Shown in pieces: positions 24,240 through 32,812 of a stretch of DNA of 64,000 nucleotides. The DNA lies in NCBI GenBank assembly GCA_965227455.1, contig OZ245752.1, positions 3,162,001 to 3,226,000 on the forward strand, read 5' to 3'. The notes below the pieces were generated by a model that was not told the DNA's origin, did not search any database, and saw nothing but the letters and a program-made list of their open reading frames with translations. The position numbers and the translations under genes are program-made. The stretch is from JABDIP01 sp965227455 (GTDB taxonomy: Bacteria; Pseudomonadota; Alphaproteobacteria; DSM-16000; Inquilinaceae). Positions within the stretch are counted from its first letter, which is position 1, and each line of letters starts with the position of its first letter.

Positions 24240-25028
24240 ATGCGGATGACCCGGCAAGAGCTGTCGATCGCAGAGATCAGACGCCAATTGCACGCGCTTG
24301 GGGTGCGGCCCGGCTGCGTCCTGCTGGTGCACACCTCGTTCCGCGCCGTGCGTCCGGTCGAGCGCGGCCCGGAGGGGCTGATCGAGGCGCTCACCCGCAG
24401 CATCGGGCCGGAGGGCACACTCGTCATGCCGTCCTGGACCGGCGATGACGACCAGCCATTCGATCCGGCAACCACCCCGGCCGCGACCGATCTCGGCATT
24501 GTCGCCGATACCTTCTGGCGGCTGCCCGGCGTCGAGCGATGCCCCCATCCCTTCGCATTCGCGGCACGCGGCCCGAAGGCCGGGGACATCCTGTCCGACC
24601 CGCTGGTCCTGCCGCCGCACCAGGCCGAGAGCCCGGTCGGAAGGGTGCTCGATTGCGATGGCCGCATCCTGCTGCTCGGCGTGCATCATGACGCGAACAC
24701 AACGCTGCACCTGGCCGAAATGCTGGCCGGCGTCCCGTATCGGGTGCCGCACCACATCACCGTTCTGGAGGATGGCAAGCCAAAGCGGATCGACTATCTG
24801 GAGAACGACCATTGCTGCGCGCTGTTCCAACAAGCCGAGGACTGGCTGAAGCGACGCGGTATGCAGACGGACGGCGTGGTGGGGCATGCGGCCTGTCGTC
24901 TCATGCGCTCGCGCGACCTGATTGAAACCGTGCTGGCGCAATTGCGGCGCGACCCATGGGCGTTCATTCACACCGCCGAGTCCGGCTGCGAGGAGTGCGC
25001 GCAGGCCCGGGCCAGCGTACCGAATTAG
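24240..25028 (+). CDS. AAC(3)-family N-acetyltransferase
   Basis: A 262-residue enzyme of the aminoglycoside 3-N-acetyltransferase fold, which uses acetyl-CoA. Family stretches are VLLVHTSFRAV (about 28-38), GPEGTLVMPSWT, HPFAFAARGP (around residue 104) and LLGVHHDANTTLHLAEM with the catalytic His region. Such genes occur in many environmental bacteria and need not give resistance; some act on other amines. Cytoplasmic. It lies between two copies of the CCPRF/CPKC protein, 71 bases after copy 1 and 94 before copy 2, all on the same strand. Confidence 0.85.
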   Translation: MRMTRQELSIAEIRRQLHALGVRPGCVLLVHTSFRAVRPVERGPEGLIEALTRSIGPEGTLVMPSWTGDDDQPFDPATTPAATDLGIVADTFWRLPGVERCPHPFAFAARGPKAGDILSDPLVLPPHQAESPVGRVLDCDGRILLLGVHHDANTTLHLAEMLAGVPYRVPHHITVLEDGKPKRIDYLENDHCCALFQQAEDWLKRRGMQTDGVVGHAACRLMRSRDLIETVLAQLRRDPWAFIHTAESGCEECAQARASVPN

Positions 25029-25122
25029 CGAAATCCGGACATCGCATGCCATTTTCTTGACGTGGGTCATTGGGCGCCGCGCCCTTCGGGAGTAAGCCGT
25101 CGGAACACCGATGGAGGCGCAC

Positions 25123-25665
25123 ATGCAGACCAATGCCTTGCCGCATTACGACGGCAGCGACAACCCGACCGGCTGCTGCCCCCGGTTCAATCCGGAAGGA
25201 TGGGACGGCCGTTCGCTACATTTCGAGGACAAGCTCTTCGTCAGGGCCACAAGCAAGAGCGAAAACCATGTCCCGATCGATCTGGGCCCGGTGTTTGAGA
25301 GAACATTCGGGAACATCGAGAAGGCCGGCGCCTATGACGAGAACAACATCATTATCTTGAGCCGGGACGTCTCGGCCTCGGAGGGGGAACACTTCTTCGC
25401 CGTCTCGAAAGACGTGCCTGACGAGGAGATGGTGCGCTGGAGCGGGGATTTCGTCACCAGGCTCTTCGAGGGTCCATACCAGGACGCGCCCAAATGGGAG
25501 CAGCAGGTCAAAGCGGATCTCGCCAGCCAGGGCCTGGAGGCCGGCACCGTGTATTTCTTCTATACGACCTGCCCGAAATGCCTCGAGGTCTATGGCAAGA
25601 ACTATGTCGTCGTGGTTGCCGCTGTCGCAGGAGAGCGACAGAAAGCCATGGCGGCGTCGAACTAG
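25123..25665 (+). CDS. Conserved protein with CCPRF and CPKC motifs (copy 2)
   Basis: A 180-residue paralogue of the product at 23650-24168, agreeing at about 70 percent of positions without gaps, with a tail eight residues longer (ERQKAMAASN end). All four cysteines (CCPRF, CPKC) are kept. The leader is also alike: both have ACCGA(T/C)AATGG/CCGATGG followed by an upstream ATG, GGAGG and the start used here. Changes cluster in the middle and near residues 120-145, as if one copy has drifted in function. Confidence 0.75.
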   Translation: MQTNALPHYDGSDNPTGCCPRFNPEGWDGRSLHFEDKLFVRATSKSENHVPIDLGPVFERTFGNIEKAGAYDENNIIILSRDVSASEGEHFFAVSKDVPDEEMVRWSGDFVTRLFEGPYQDAPKWEQQVKADLASQGLEAGTVYFFYTTCPKCLEVYGKNYVVVVAAVAGERQKAMAASN

Positions 25666-25707
25666 GGGTCGCGGAATAAGCGGACGGGCGCGCCAGTTCG
25701 ACGTCCG

Positions 25708-26298
25708 TCAGCCCCGCATATCCTCCCGCAGAATGGCGTAGAGCAGGTGGTCGCGCCATTCGCCGTTGATGCGCAGGTAGTTGCGGGCCTCGCCCTCGGC
25801 GCGGAAGCCGATTTTTTCCAGCAGGCCCTTGCTGGCGAGGTTGGTGGGGATGCAGGCGGCCTCGATGCGGTGCAGGCCGAGCTGCGAGAAGCCGAATTCC
25901 AGCGCCGCCCTGACCCCCTCGGTCATGTATCCCTGGCGCACGAAGGGCCGGCCGGTCCAATAGCCGATGGAGGCCATCTGGGCGACGCCGCGGCGCACAT
26001 TGGTGATGCCCAGCCCACCGATCAGCCGGTCATCGGCCTTGGCGAAGGCGAGGAAGCTGAAACCCTCATCGTTGCGCCATTCCGAAGCCTGGCGGCGCAG
26101 GCGGCGCACGAAGGCGCTGCGGGCCAGCGCATCGGCCGGCCAGGTCGGCTCCCAGGGCGTCAGGAATTCCCGGCTCTCGGCTCTCAACGCCGCCCAATCC
26201 TGCCAGTCGCCGGCGCGCGGCGGCCGCAGATAGACCCGCGGCGCCTCCAGCCGCACCTGCGGCAGGCCGTTGGAGCTGGTCTTCAGAAATGCGATCAC
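25708..26298 (-). CDS. GNAT acetyltransferase, RimJ/RimL type
   Basis: A 196-residue N-acetyltransferase. The RVYLRPPRAGDWQDW start of the fold, the LIGGLGITNVRRG strand, the acetyl-CoA loop GRPFVRQGYMTEGVRAAL and the C-terminal HRIEAACIPTNLASKGLLEKIGF are those of the RimJ/RimL branch, which often modifies protein N-termini. It lies 101 bases downstream of the M16 peptidase gene on the same strand; the thrC-M16-GNAT order is common in alphaproteobacteria. Confidence 0.88.
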   Translation of the reverse strand: MIAFLKTSSNGLPQVRLEAPRVYLRPPRAGDWQDWAALRAESREFLTPWEPTWPADALARSAFVRRLRRQASEWRNDEGFSFLAFAKADDRLIGGLGITNVRRGVAQMASIGYWTGRPFVRQGYMTEGVRAALEFGFSQLGLHRIEAACIPTNLASKGLLEKIGFRAEGEARNYLRINGEWRDHLLYAILREDMRG

Positions 26299-26399
26299 CG
26301 TGACAAGCCTGCAAATCTCATACGGGTCATGAACTTCATGGCGTCACGACGCCGGGGTGGCCGCGGCATGCAACAAATGGCGCCTGCGGCCGTCGCCGG

Positions 26400-27656
26400 T
26401 CAGGCGAGCCGCTCCATAATACGCCCATAGGGCTCCAAATGCCCGACCGGTCCCATGGCCGCAAGGGTCAGGGGCTGGTCGAGCAACCGGCAGGCGACCC
26501 GGCGCACCGCCGCCACATCGACGGCGTCGACCTTCTCGACGATCTCCGACGTCGGCAGCGCCCGCCCGAACATCAGCAATTGCTGGCCCAGCTGCTCGCT
26601 GCGGTTCGAAGTCGATTCGAGTCCCATCAGCAGGCCCGCCTTCAGCTGGGTCCGCGCCCGGGCGACCTCCTCCTCGGTAATCTCCGCCGTTGCCTTGCGC
26701 AATTCGTCGCACAGCACCGGGACCAGTTCCTCCGCCATGGTATCGCCGGTGCCGGCATAGATGCCGAACAACCCGCTGTCGCGATAGAAGGCGGTGAAGC
26801 TGTAAATGGCGTAGACCAGCCCCCGCTTCTCGCGGATCTCCTGGAACAGCCGCGACGACATGCCGCCGCCAAGCAGGTTCGAGAGTACCGATTCGGCATA
26901 CATGTCCGGGTCCTGGTGGCCGACGCCGGCAAACCCGAACACCAGGTGCAACTGCTCCAGGTCGCGCCCCTCGCGGAATTCGCCGCCGGAATACCGCGCC
27001 GGCTCCGCGTTCATCGGAGCGGTGTCAGGCAGGCTGTCGAAGGCCCAGGCCGCCTGCTCAACCAGTGCGTCATGATCGACATTGCCGGCCGCCGCGACGA
27101 CAAGGCGTCCGCCGCCGTAATGGGTGGCCATGAAATCGGCCAGGCGCTGGCGCTGCATGCCGCCGACGATCTCGGCGGTTCCCAGGACCGGGCGGCCCAG
27201 GGCCTGGTCCGGGAAGGCGGTCGCCTGGAAATGGTCGAAGATGATGTCGTCCGGGGTGTCCGCCGCCTGGCCGATCTCCTGCAGGACGACCGTGCGCTCC
27301 CGCGACAGCTCCTCAGGATCCAGCACCGAGTGCTGCAGGATGTCGGCGATGATGTCGAGCGCCAGCGGCGCGTCGTCCTTCAGCACCCGGGCGTAGTAGG
27401 CGGTGTTCTCGCGGCTGGTATAGGCGTTGAGATGGCCGCCCACCGCCTCGATCTCTTCGGCGATGGCCAAGGCCGAACGCCGTTCGGTGCCCTTGAACGC
27501 CATATGCTCCAGCAGATGGGCGGCACCGTTGATCTCCGGCTCCTCGTCGCGGGTGCCGGCACCGACCCAGACGCCAAGCGAGGCGCTCTCCACCGACTCC
27601 ATGGCCTGGGTCGCGACCCGGAGGCCGTTGTCCAGAACCGTGACCCGGGCGCTCAT
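26400..27656 (-). CDS. M16 family zinc peptidase (processing-peptidase-like)
   Basis: A 418-residue single-unit M16 protease, akin to mitochondrial processing peptidase beta. The inverted zinc motif is HLLEH (His47, Glu50, His51), with the downstream glutamate in the ELSRERTVVLQEI helix. NGAAHLLEHMAFKGT and the C-terminal GGGMSSRLFQEIREKRGLVY are standard. No signal peptide, so cytoplasmic; substrate unknown. Its ATG overlaps the thrC stop (ATGA), so it is translationally coupled to thrC. Confidence 0.93.
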   Translation of the reverse strand: MSARVTVLDNGLRVATQAMESVESASLGVWVGAGTRDEEPEINGAAHLLEHMAFKGTERRSALAIAEEIEAVGGHLNAYTSRENTAYYARVLKDDAPLALDIIADILQHSVLDPEELSRERTVVLQEIGQAADTPDDIIFDHFQATAFPDQALGRPVLGTAEIVGGMQRQRLADFMATHYGGGRLVVAAAGNVDHDALVEQAAWAFDSLPDTAPMNAEPARYSGGEFREGRDLEQLHLVFGFAGVGHQDPDMYAESVLSNLLGGGMSSRLFQEIREKRGLVYAIYSFTAFYRDSGLFGIYAGTGDTMAEELVPVLCDELRKATAEITEEEVARARTQLKAGLLMGLESTSNRSEQLGQQLLMFGRALPTSEIVEKVDAVDVAAVRRVACRLLDQPLTLAAMGPVGHLEPYGRIMERLA

Positions 27657-29074
27657 GCGGCCACCTGCGCGGCGCGGGCCCGGTCGCGGATGAAGCCCTG
27701 CACCGCGGCCAGATCGTTCGGCAGCCCGGCAACCTTTTCGGGCCGGTCGAACAGATCGGACAGCCTCGGCGGCAGCTCGGGCCTTACGCCCGCCGCCTGC
27801 TCCACCGCATCGGGGAACTTCGCCGGATGGGCGCAGCCCAGCGCCACCACGGCCACATCCGGGTCCAGCACGCTTTGCCGCGCCGCCGACAGGCCGATGG
27901 CGGTGTGCGGATCGATCAGCATGCCGGTCTCGCCATAGACCGCCCCGATAGTCGCGCGGATGCCGTCATCGTCCAGCCGATGGGCCTCGAACAGCTTGCC
28001 GACCCTGGCGTGCTTGCCTTCATCAATGGCGAACCGGCCATCCTTGCGAAAGGCCGTCATGGTGTCGGACACGGCATCGCCGTCGCGGTCGAACAGATCG
28101 AATAGCAGCCGCTCGAAATTGCTGGAGACCTGGATGTCCATGGACGGGCTGATGGTCGGCACCACCGTCTCCATGCGCATCTCGCCGCCCTCGAAGAAAC
28201 GGGTGAGGATGTCGTTGCGGTTGGACCCGATGATCAGCCGTTCGATCGGCACACCCATGGCGCGGGCGGCATAGGCGGCATAGACATTGCCGAAATTGCC
28301 GGTCGGCACGCTGAAGGCGATGCGCCGGTCCGGCACGCCCAGCGCCGCGGCCGCGGCCACGTAATAGGCGGTCTGGGCCATGATCCGGGCCCAGTTGATC
28401 GAGTTCACCGCGGACAGGCTGATCTGGTCGCGGAAGCCGGTGTCGTTGAACATCGCCTTGACCAGATCCTGGCAATCGTCGAACGAGCCGTCGATGGCGA
28501 TGTTGTGCACATTGCCGGCATCGACCGTGGTCATCTGCCGGCGCTGCACGTCCGAGACCAGGCCCTTGGGATGCAGCACGAAGATGTCGATGGCGTCGCG
28601 GTCGCGGCAGGCCTCGATCGCCGCCGAACCGGTATCGCCGGACGTCGCCGCGACGATGGTCGCGCGCCGGCCGCGCTGTTCCAGCACATGGTCAAACAGC
28701 CGGCCCAGCAGTTGCATGGCGTAATCCTTGAACGCCAGGGTCGGCCCGTGGAACAGCTCCATCAACCAGAGCTGCTGGTCGATTTGCACCAGCGGCGCCC
28801 GCGCGCCATGGTCGAAGCCGGCATAGGCTTTGCGCACCAGTTGCTCCAGAACGTCCGTGGTGACCGCGCTACCATCGACGAAGGGGGCCGCGACGTGGGT
28901 CGCCACCGCCTCGTAGCTCTGGCCGCGCATTGCCTTGACCATGCCCCCGTCGAGCCGCGGCCAGTCTCCCGGCACATACAGGCCTCCGTCGCGGGCAAGG
29001 CCGGTCAGCAGGACATCGTCGAATTCCAGGTCCGGGGCGGCGCCCCGTGTGCTGATATAACGCAAATCGGTCAC
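27653..29074 (-). CDS. thrC: Threonine synthase
   Basis: A 473-residue PLP enzyme converting O-phosphohomoserine to threonine, completing the pathway of thrB. The PLP lysine is in TLAFKDYAMQLLG; the phosphate loop is AATSGDTGSAAIEA; SVPTGNFGNVYAAY follows. The GTG at 29074 gives the usual LRYISTRG start; a longer reading adds 49 residues of non-homologous sequence. AGAGAG precedes it. Divergent from the M19 dipeptidase gene. Confidence 0.95.
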   Translation of the reverse strand: MTDLRYISTRGAAPDLEFDDVLLTGLARDGGLYVPGDWPRLDGGMVKAMRGQSYEAVATHVAAPFVDGSAVTTDVLEQLVRKAYAGFDHGARAPLVQIDQQLWLMELFHGPTLAFKDYAMQLLGRLFDHVLEQRGRRATIVAATSGDTGSAAIEACRDRDAIDIFVLHPKGLVSDVQRRQMTTVDAGNVHNIAIDGSFDDCQDLVKAMFNDTGFRDQISLSAVNSINWARIMAQTAYYVAAAAALGVPDRRIAFSVPTGNFGNVYAAYAARAMGVPIERLIIGSNRNDILTRFFEGGEMRMETVVPTISPSMDIQVSSNFERLLFDLFDRDGDAVSDTMTAFRKDGRFAIDEGKHARVGKLFEAHRLDDDGIRATIGAVYGETGMLIDPHTAIGLSAARQSVLDPDVAVVALGCAHPAKFPDAVEQAAGVRPELPPRLSDLFDRPEKVAGLPNDLAAVQGFIRDRARAAQVAA

Positions 29075-29184
29075 TCTCTTATCCGCGGCCGCGTAAACTA
29101 CAGACTCAGCCAAAGCGCATGCAAGAGCGCCGGTCGGATTGAAGGACCCGGTGCGGCATCGTGCATTACGAGAGGATGACGCCC

Positions 29185-30156
29185 ATGACCCTGCACCGCG
29201 ATGCGCTGGTCTGGGACGCACATAGCTGCCTGCCGCTGAAGCCCAACGCCGATCTCGGCCGGCTGTCGCGGCACCGGGAGGCCGGCGTGGATTTCGTCTC
29301 CATCAATGTCGGCATGGATATGACGCCGGTGGCCGACGTGCAGGCGGTCCTGGCCGCGTTCCGCGGCGGCATCGAGGCCCGGGCGGAGGAATTCGTGCTC
29401 GTTGGCACCGTAGACGAGATCCGGCGGGCCAAGGGCCAGGGCAAGCTGGCGGTCGCCTTCGATCTGGAAGGATCGCTGCCGCTGCAGGGCGAGATCGCCA
29501 TGGTGCAGCGCTATTACGACCTCGGGGTGCGGCAGATCCACCTGGCCTATAACCGCAACAATTCGGTCGGCGGCGGCTGCCACGACGAGGATATCGGGCT
29601 TACCGGGTTCGGCCATCAGGTGGTCGCCGAGATCAACCGGGTCGGCATGCTGATGGACTGCTCCCACACCGGACACCGCACCAGCCTCGACATCATGGCG
29701 GCATCGAGCAAGCCGGTGGTCTTCTCCCATGCCAACCCGCGCGCCCTGGTCGATCACGGCCGCAACATCAGCGACGCGCAGATCGACGCCTGCGCCGCCA
29801 CCGGCGGGGTGATCGGCGTCAACGGGGTCAGCCTGTTCCTCGGCGACCCGGCGGCGGGCACCGAGGCCATCCTCCGCCATATCGACCATCTGGTGCAGCG
29901 CGTCGGCGCCGCCCATGTCGGGCTCGGCATCGATTACAGCTATGAGGCGGTCACCGATGACGTGCCCGAGGACGATCACCCCGAGTACTGGTGGCCCGAA
30001 GACGCCGGCTACGATTTCGACGCCATCCGCTTCGCCGAGCCGGAGCAATTTCCGCAGATCACCGACGGGCTGCTGGCGATGGGCTATCCGGAGCCCGACA
30101 TCCGCGGCATCCTCGGCGAAAATTTCGCCCGCGTCGCCGAGGCAACCTGGCGCTAG
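29185..30156 (+). CDS. M19 (membrane dipeptidase) family protein with an altered zinc site
   Basis: A 323-residue TIM-barrel protein of the renal dipeptidase family. Expected zinc ligands are partly present: Glu95 in AFDLEGS, His161 in MDCSHTG and His182 in VVFSHAN. The first motif, normally H-x-D, reads DAHSCLPL (His13, Ser14, Cys15), so the aspartate is replaced by cysteine. The second signature region HDEDIGLTGFG is normal. GAGAGG lies nine bases before the ATG at 29185, which decides the start. It may still be an active D- or dipeptide hydrolase with a changed site; convergent with the M32 gene, 6 bases apart. Confidence 0.82.
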   Translation: MTLHRDALVWDAHSCLPLKPNADLGRLSRHREAGVDFVSINVGMDMTPVADVQAVLAAFRGGIEARAEEFVLVGTVDEIRRAKGQGKLAVAFDLEGSLPLQGEIAMVQRYYDLGVRQIHLAYNRNNSVGGGCHDEDIGLTGFGHQVVAEINRVGMLMDCSHTGHRTSLDIMAASSKPVVFSHANPRALVDHGRNISDAQIDACAATGGVIGVNGVSLFLGDPAAGTEAILRHIDHLVQRVGAAHVGLGIDYSYEAVTDDVPEDDHPEYWWPEDAGYDFDAIRFAEPEQFPQITDGLLAMGYPEPDIRGILGENFARVAEATWR

Positions 30157-30162
30157 CCGGCC

Positions 30163-31653
30163 CTAGCCGTCCAGATACCGCCGCTGGATATGCCGCTTGA
30201 AGGCGTCGGCGTCGAGCGGGCGGCCGGTGGCCTCGGTCATCAGCCGGTCCGCCGGCACACGCGATCCGTGGCGATGGACATTGCCGCGCAGCCAGCCGAC
30301 CAGCGGCGAGAAATCGCCGCGGGCGATGCCCGGCAGGATGTCCGCATCGGCCTGGCAGGCGGCCTCGAAGAGCTGCGCCGCGGCCATCGCCCCCAGGGTA
30401 TAGGTCGGGAAGTAGCCCCAGGCGCCGCCCGGCCAATGGATGTCCTGAAGGCAGCCCAGAGCGTCGCTCGGCGGCACCACGCCCAAGAGTTCCTGCATGC
30501 CGTCGTTCCAGGCGCCCGGCAGATCGGTCAGCGCCAGATCGCCGGCGATCATCGCCTTCTCCAGCCTGTAACGCAGGATGACATGGGCCGGATAGGTGAC
30601 CTCGTCGGCATCGACCCGGATGAAGCTGCGCGCCACGCTCGTATAGAGCCGGTGCAGGTTCTCCGCCGCCCAGGCATCGCCGTCCATGCCGAAGCCCTCG
30701 CGCAGCAGCGGCGCCGCGAATTCCAGGAACTCGCGGGTGCGGCAGGCCTGCATCTCGATGATCAGCGACTGGCTCTCATGCATGGACATGCCAAGCGCCG
30801 AGCCCACCGGCTGCTGCAGCCAGTCCGCCGGCCGCCCCTGCTCATAGAGCGCGTGGCCGGTCTCATGCAGCACGCCCATCAGCGCCTTGACGAAATTGTC
30901 CTCGTCATAGCGGGTGGTGATGCGCACATCGTTGGTGGCGCCGCCGCAGAAGGGATGCAGGCTGACATCCAGCCGGCCGCGCTCGAAATCGAATCCCACC
31001 GCGCCCATCAGCCTGGTGCCGATCTCCCGCTGGGCCTCGACGGGAAACGGACCCTGCGGCGTCTCGACCGCCGGCCGCTTCGCCTGATGCTCCAGCACCG
31101 CCTCGATGGTTTCCGGCAGGTAGGCGGCCAGATCCTCGAACATGGTGTCGATCGCCGCCGAACTGCCACCTGGTTCCCATTGATCCAGCAGCGCGTCGTA
31201 CAGGGAAACGCCCAGCGACTCGGCCTTGCAGGCGGCGATCTGGCGCTGCACGTCCAGCAGGGCGGAGAGGCTGGGCAGCAGGGCCTTGAAATCGCTGTCG
31301 CGCCGGGCCGTGCGCCAGGCCATTTCGCATTTCGAGATCGCCTTGGCATTGGCTTCGACCAGATCGGCGGGGACCGCCGTGGCATGCCGCCAACGCCGCC
31401 GCATCTCGTCCAGATTGGCGCGGCGCCAATCGTCGAGGCCGTCGGCACCCTCGGCCGCGTCCAGCCAGTCAGAGACCGACGGGTCGGTCATCAGCTCGTG
31501 GCTCAACACTTCCAGCGTCGCCTTGATCTCGGCCCGGCTGTCGGCCGCGCCGTCCGGCATCATGGTCTGCTGATCCCAATCCAGCAGGCCATGCGCGCTA
31601 TCCAGATTGCTGATGCGGCTGAAGCGCTGCTCAAGCTGTTGGTAGGTCTTCAT
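30163..31653 (-). CDS. M32 family carboxypeptidase (Taq type)
   Basis: A 496-residue metallocarboxypeptidase. The zinc motif is VLHETGHALYEQG (His263, Glu264, His267) with the third ligand in MSMHESQSLIIEM. LDWDQQTMMP near the N-terminus, VRITTRYDEDNF and WPGGAWGYFPTYTLGAM are family hallmarks. It removes C-terminal residues from peptides in the cytoplasm. Its ATG overlaps the stop of the SURF1 gene by two bases, so it is the last gene of the long cta transcript, an unusual partner for oxidase assembly genes. Confidence 0.95.
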   Translation of the reverse strand: MKTYQQLEQRFSRISNLDSAHGLLDWDQQTMMPDGAADSRAEIKATLEVLSHELMTDPSVSDWLDAAEGADGLDDWRRANLDEMRRRWRHATAVPADLVEANAKAISKCEMAWRTARRDSDFKALLPSLSALLDVQRQIAACKAESLGVSLYDALLDQWEPGGSSAAIDTMFEDLAAYLPETIEAVLEHQAKRPAVETPQGPFPVEAQREIGTRLMGAVGFDFERGRLDVSLHPFCGGATNDVRITTRYDEDNFVKALMGVLHETGHALYEQGRPADWLQQPVGSALGMSMHESQSLIIEMQACRTREFLEFAAPLLREGFGMDGDAWAAENLHRLYTSVARSFIRVDADEVTYPAHVILRYRLEKAMIAGDLALTDLPGAWNDGMQELLGVVPPSDALGCLQDIHWPGGAWGYFPTYTLGAMAAAQLFEAACQADADILPGIARGDFSPLVGWLRGNVHRHGSRVPADRLMTEATGRPLDADAFKRHIQRRYLDG

Positions 31654-32411
31654 GTCGGTTCAGGTCCGCAGGGTGAGTGTGGGCGTGGTCGGGCGCTGCC
31701 GCCCCGGTCATTCGGTCGGCGATGGTACAGCACATAAATGACCAAAAGGATCACGGCGAATGCAAACCATGTGATCGCGTATTGCAGGTGGTTGTTGGGG
31801 ATGTCGAGGCGGGTCTGGCCGCCGATCGGCAAGGCGCTGCCAGCGGCATCCGCCTCCAGGATCAAGGCCGGCACCGGCCCGACCGCTGCGGCCTCCGCCA
31901 TGGCGACCGTGTCGAGCCAGAACCAGAGATTGGCGTCGGGGTCGTTGTCCGGCTGCATCCAACCCCGCTCCGGCGGCCGGCGCGCGATGCCTGAGACCGT
32001 CACGGGATGGCCCGGCAGCCCGTCGGCGCGTGTTGCCGGGTCCCGCGCGTCCAACGGAATCCAGCCGCGATCGACCAGGATCACCGGATTGTCCGCACCT
32101 GCCTCGGTTCGCCGCAAGGGGGTCACCACGTGCAGGCCGGGCTGCCCGCGATGGGTCCGTCCGGTCAGGAAGAGCTCGCGCGCATGCAGGAAGACGCCTT
32201 CGACCCGGACCCGGCGATAATCCCAGACCTCGACATCGGCAATGACCGCCGGCAGCGGCGCTGGCTCGGCCGCCAGGCCGGCCTCGATGCGGGCGATCCA
32301 TTCGGTCTTCTGCTCCAGCCGCTGCAGCTGCCAGACCCCAAGCGCAATCAGGATCGCCAAGGCGGGAACCAGGAACACGGTCGGCCAGAAGGTGAGGCGC
32401 AGGCGGCCCAT
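31650..32411 (-). CDS. SURF1 family cytochrome oxidase assembly protein
   Basis: A 253-residue inner-membrane protein with one helix at each end (about 9-26 and 208-228) and a periplasmic loop between, the SURF1 plan. Conserved are GVWQLQRLEQKTEWI, GRTHRGQPGLHVVTPL, VLVDRGWIPLD and the C-terminal NNHLQYAITWFAFA. SURF1 helps insert heme a into subunit I. It lies 4 bases after the DUF983 gene and overlaps the M32 peptidase gene by 4 bases. Confidence 0.93.
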   Translation of the reverse strand: MGRLRLTFWPTVFLVPALAILIALGVWQLQRLEQKTEWIARIEAGLAAEPAPLPAVIADVEVWDYRRVRVEGVFLHARELFLTGRTHRGQPGLHVVTPLRRTEAGADNPVILVDRGWIPLDARDPATRADGLPGHPVTVSGIARRPPERGWMQPDNDPDANLWFWLDTVAMAEAAAVGPVPALILEADAAGSALPIGGQTRLDIPNNHLQYAITWFAFAVILLVIYVLYHRRPNDRGGSARPRPHSPCGPEPT

Positions 32412-32415
32412 GCGG

Positions 32416-32793
32416 TCAGCCGGCGCCGCCGCTCTCGAAATCCTTCGGCCGGTGGCGGTATTGCAGCCCGAGCACGAAGGCCTTGGCCGGCGGCAGCAGG
32501 GCCAAGGTCATGCCGACGATCAGCCCGCAGGAGATCGCCAGGAACGCCCAGCCCGGCAGGTCGAACACCGCGTTGAGCCAGAACGCCAAAGGCAGCGCGA
32601 TGAAACCGATGACGAAGAGCAGGAACACCGCCGGCCCGTCGGCGCTGTCGTTCGATGCCAGGGTAAGGCCGCATTCCGAGCAGCGGTCGACGACCTTCAG
32701 GTAGCCGGAATAGACGCCGCCGCGGCCGCAGCGCGGACACCGGCACCGGAGCGCCGCCCCGATCAGCGGCGCCTGCGCGGTCTCATCCGTCAC
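32416..32793 (-). CDS. DUF983 membrane protein with zinc ribbon
   Basis: A 125-residue protein: two CxxC pairs near the N-terminus (CRCPRCGRGG and CSECGL), forming a probable zinc ribbon, and two membrane helices (about 55-72 and 80-100). This is the DUF983 family, regularly found between ctaE and SURF1 in alphaproteobacteria and thought, from context only, to aid oxidase assembly. It follows ctaE by 19 bases. Confidence 0.88.
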   Translation of the reverse strand: MTDETAQAPLIGAALRCRCPRCGRGGVYSGYLKVVDRCSECGLTLASNDSADGPAVFLLFVIGFIALPLAFWLNAVFDLPGWAFLAISCGLIVGMTLALLPPAKAFVLGLQYRHRPKDFESGGAG

Positions 32794-32812
32794 CTGTGCG
32801 GTCTTGGGCGCG

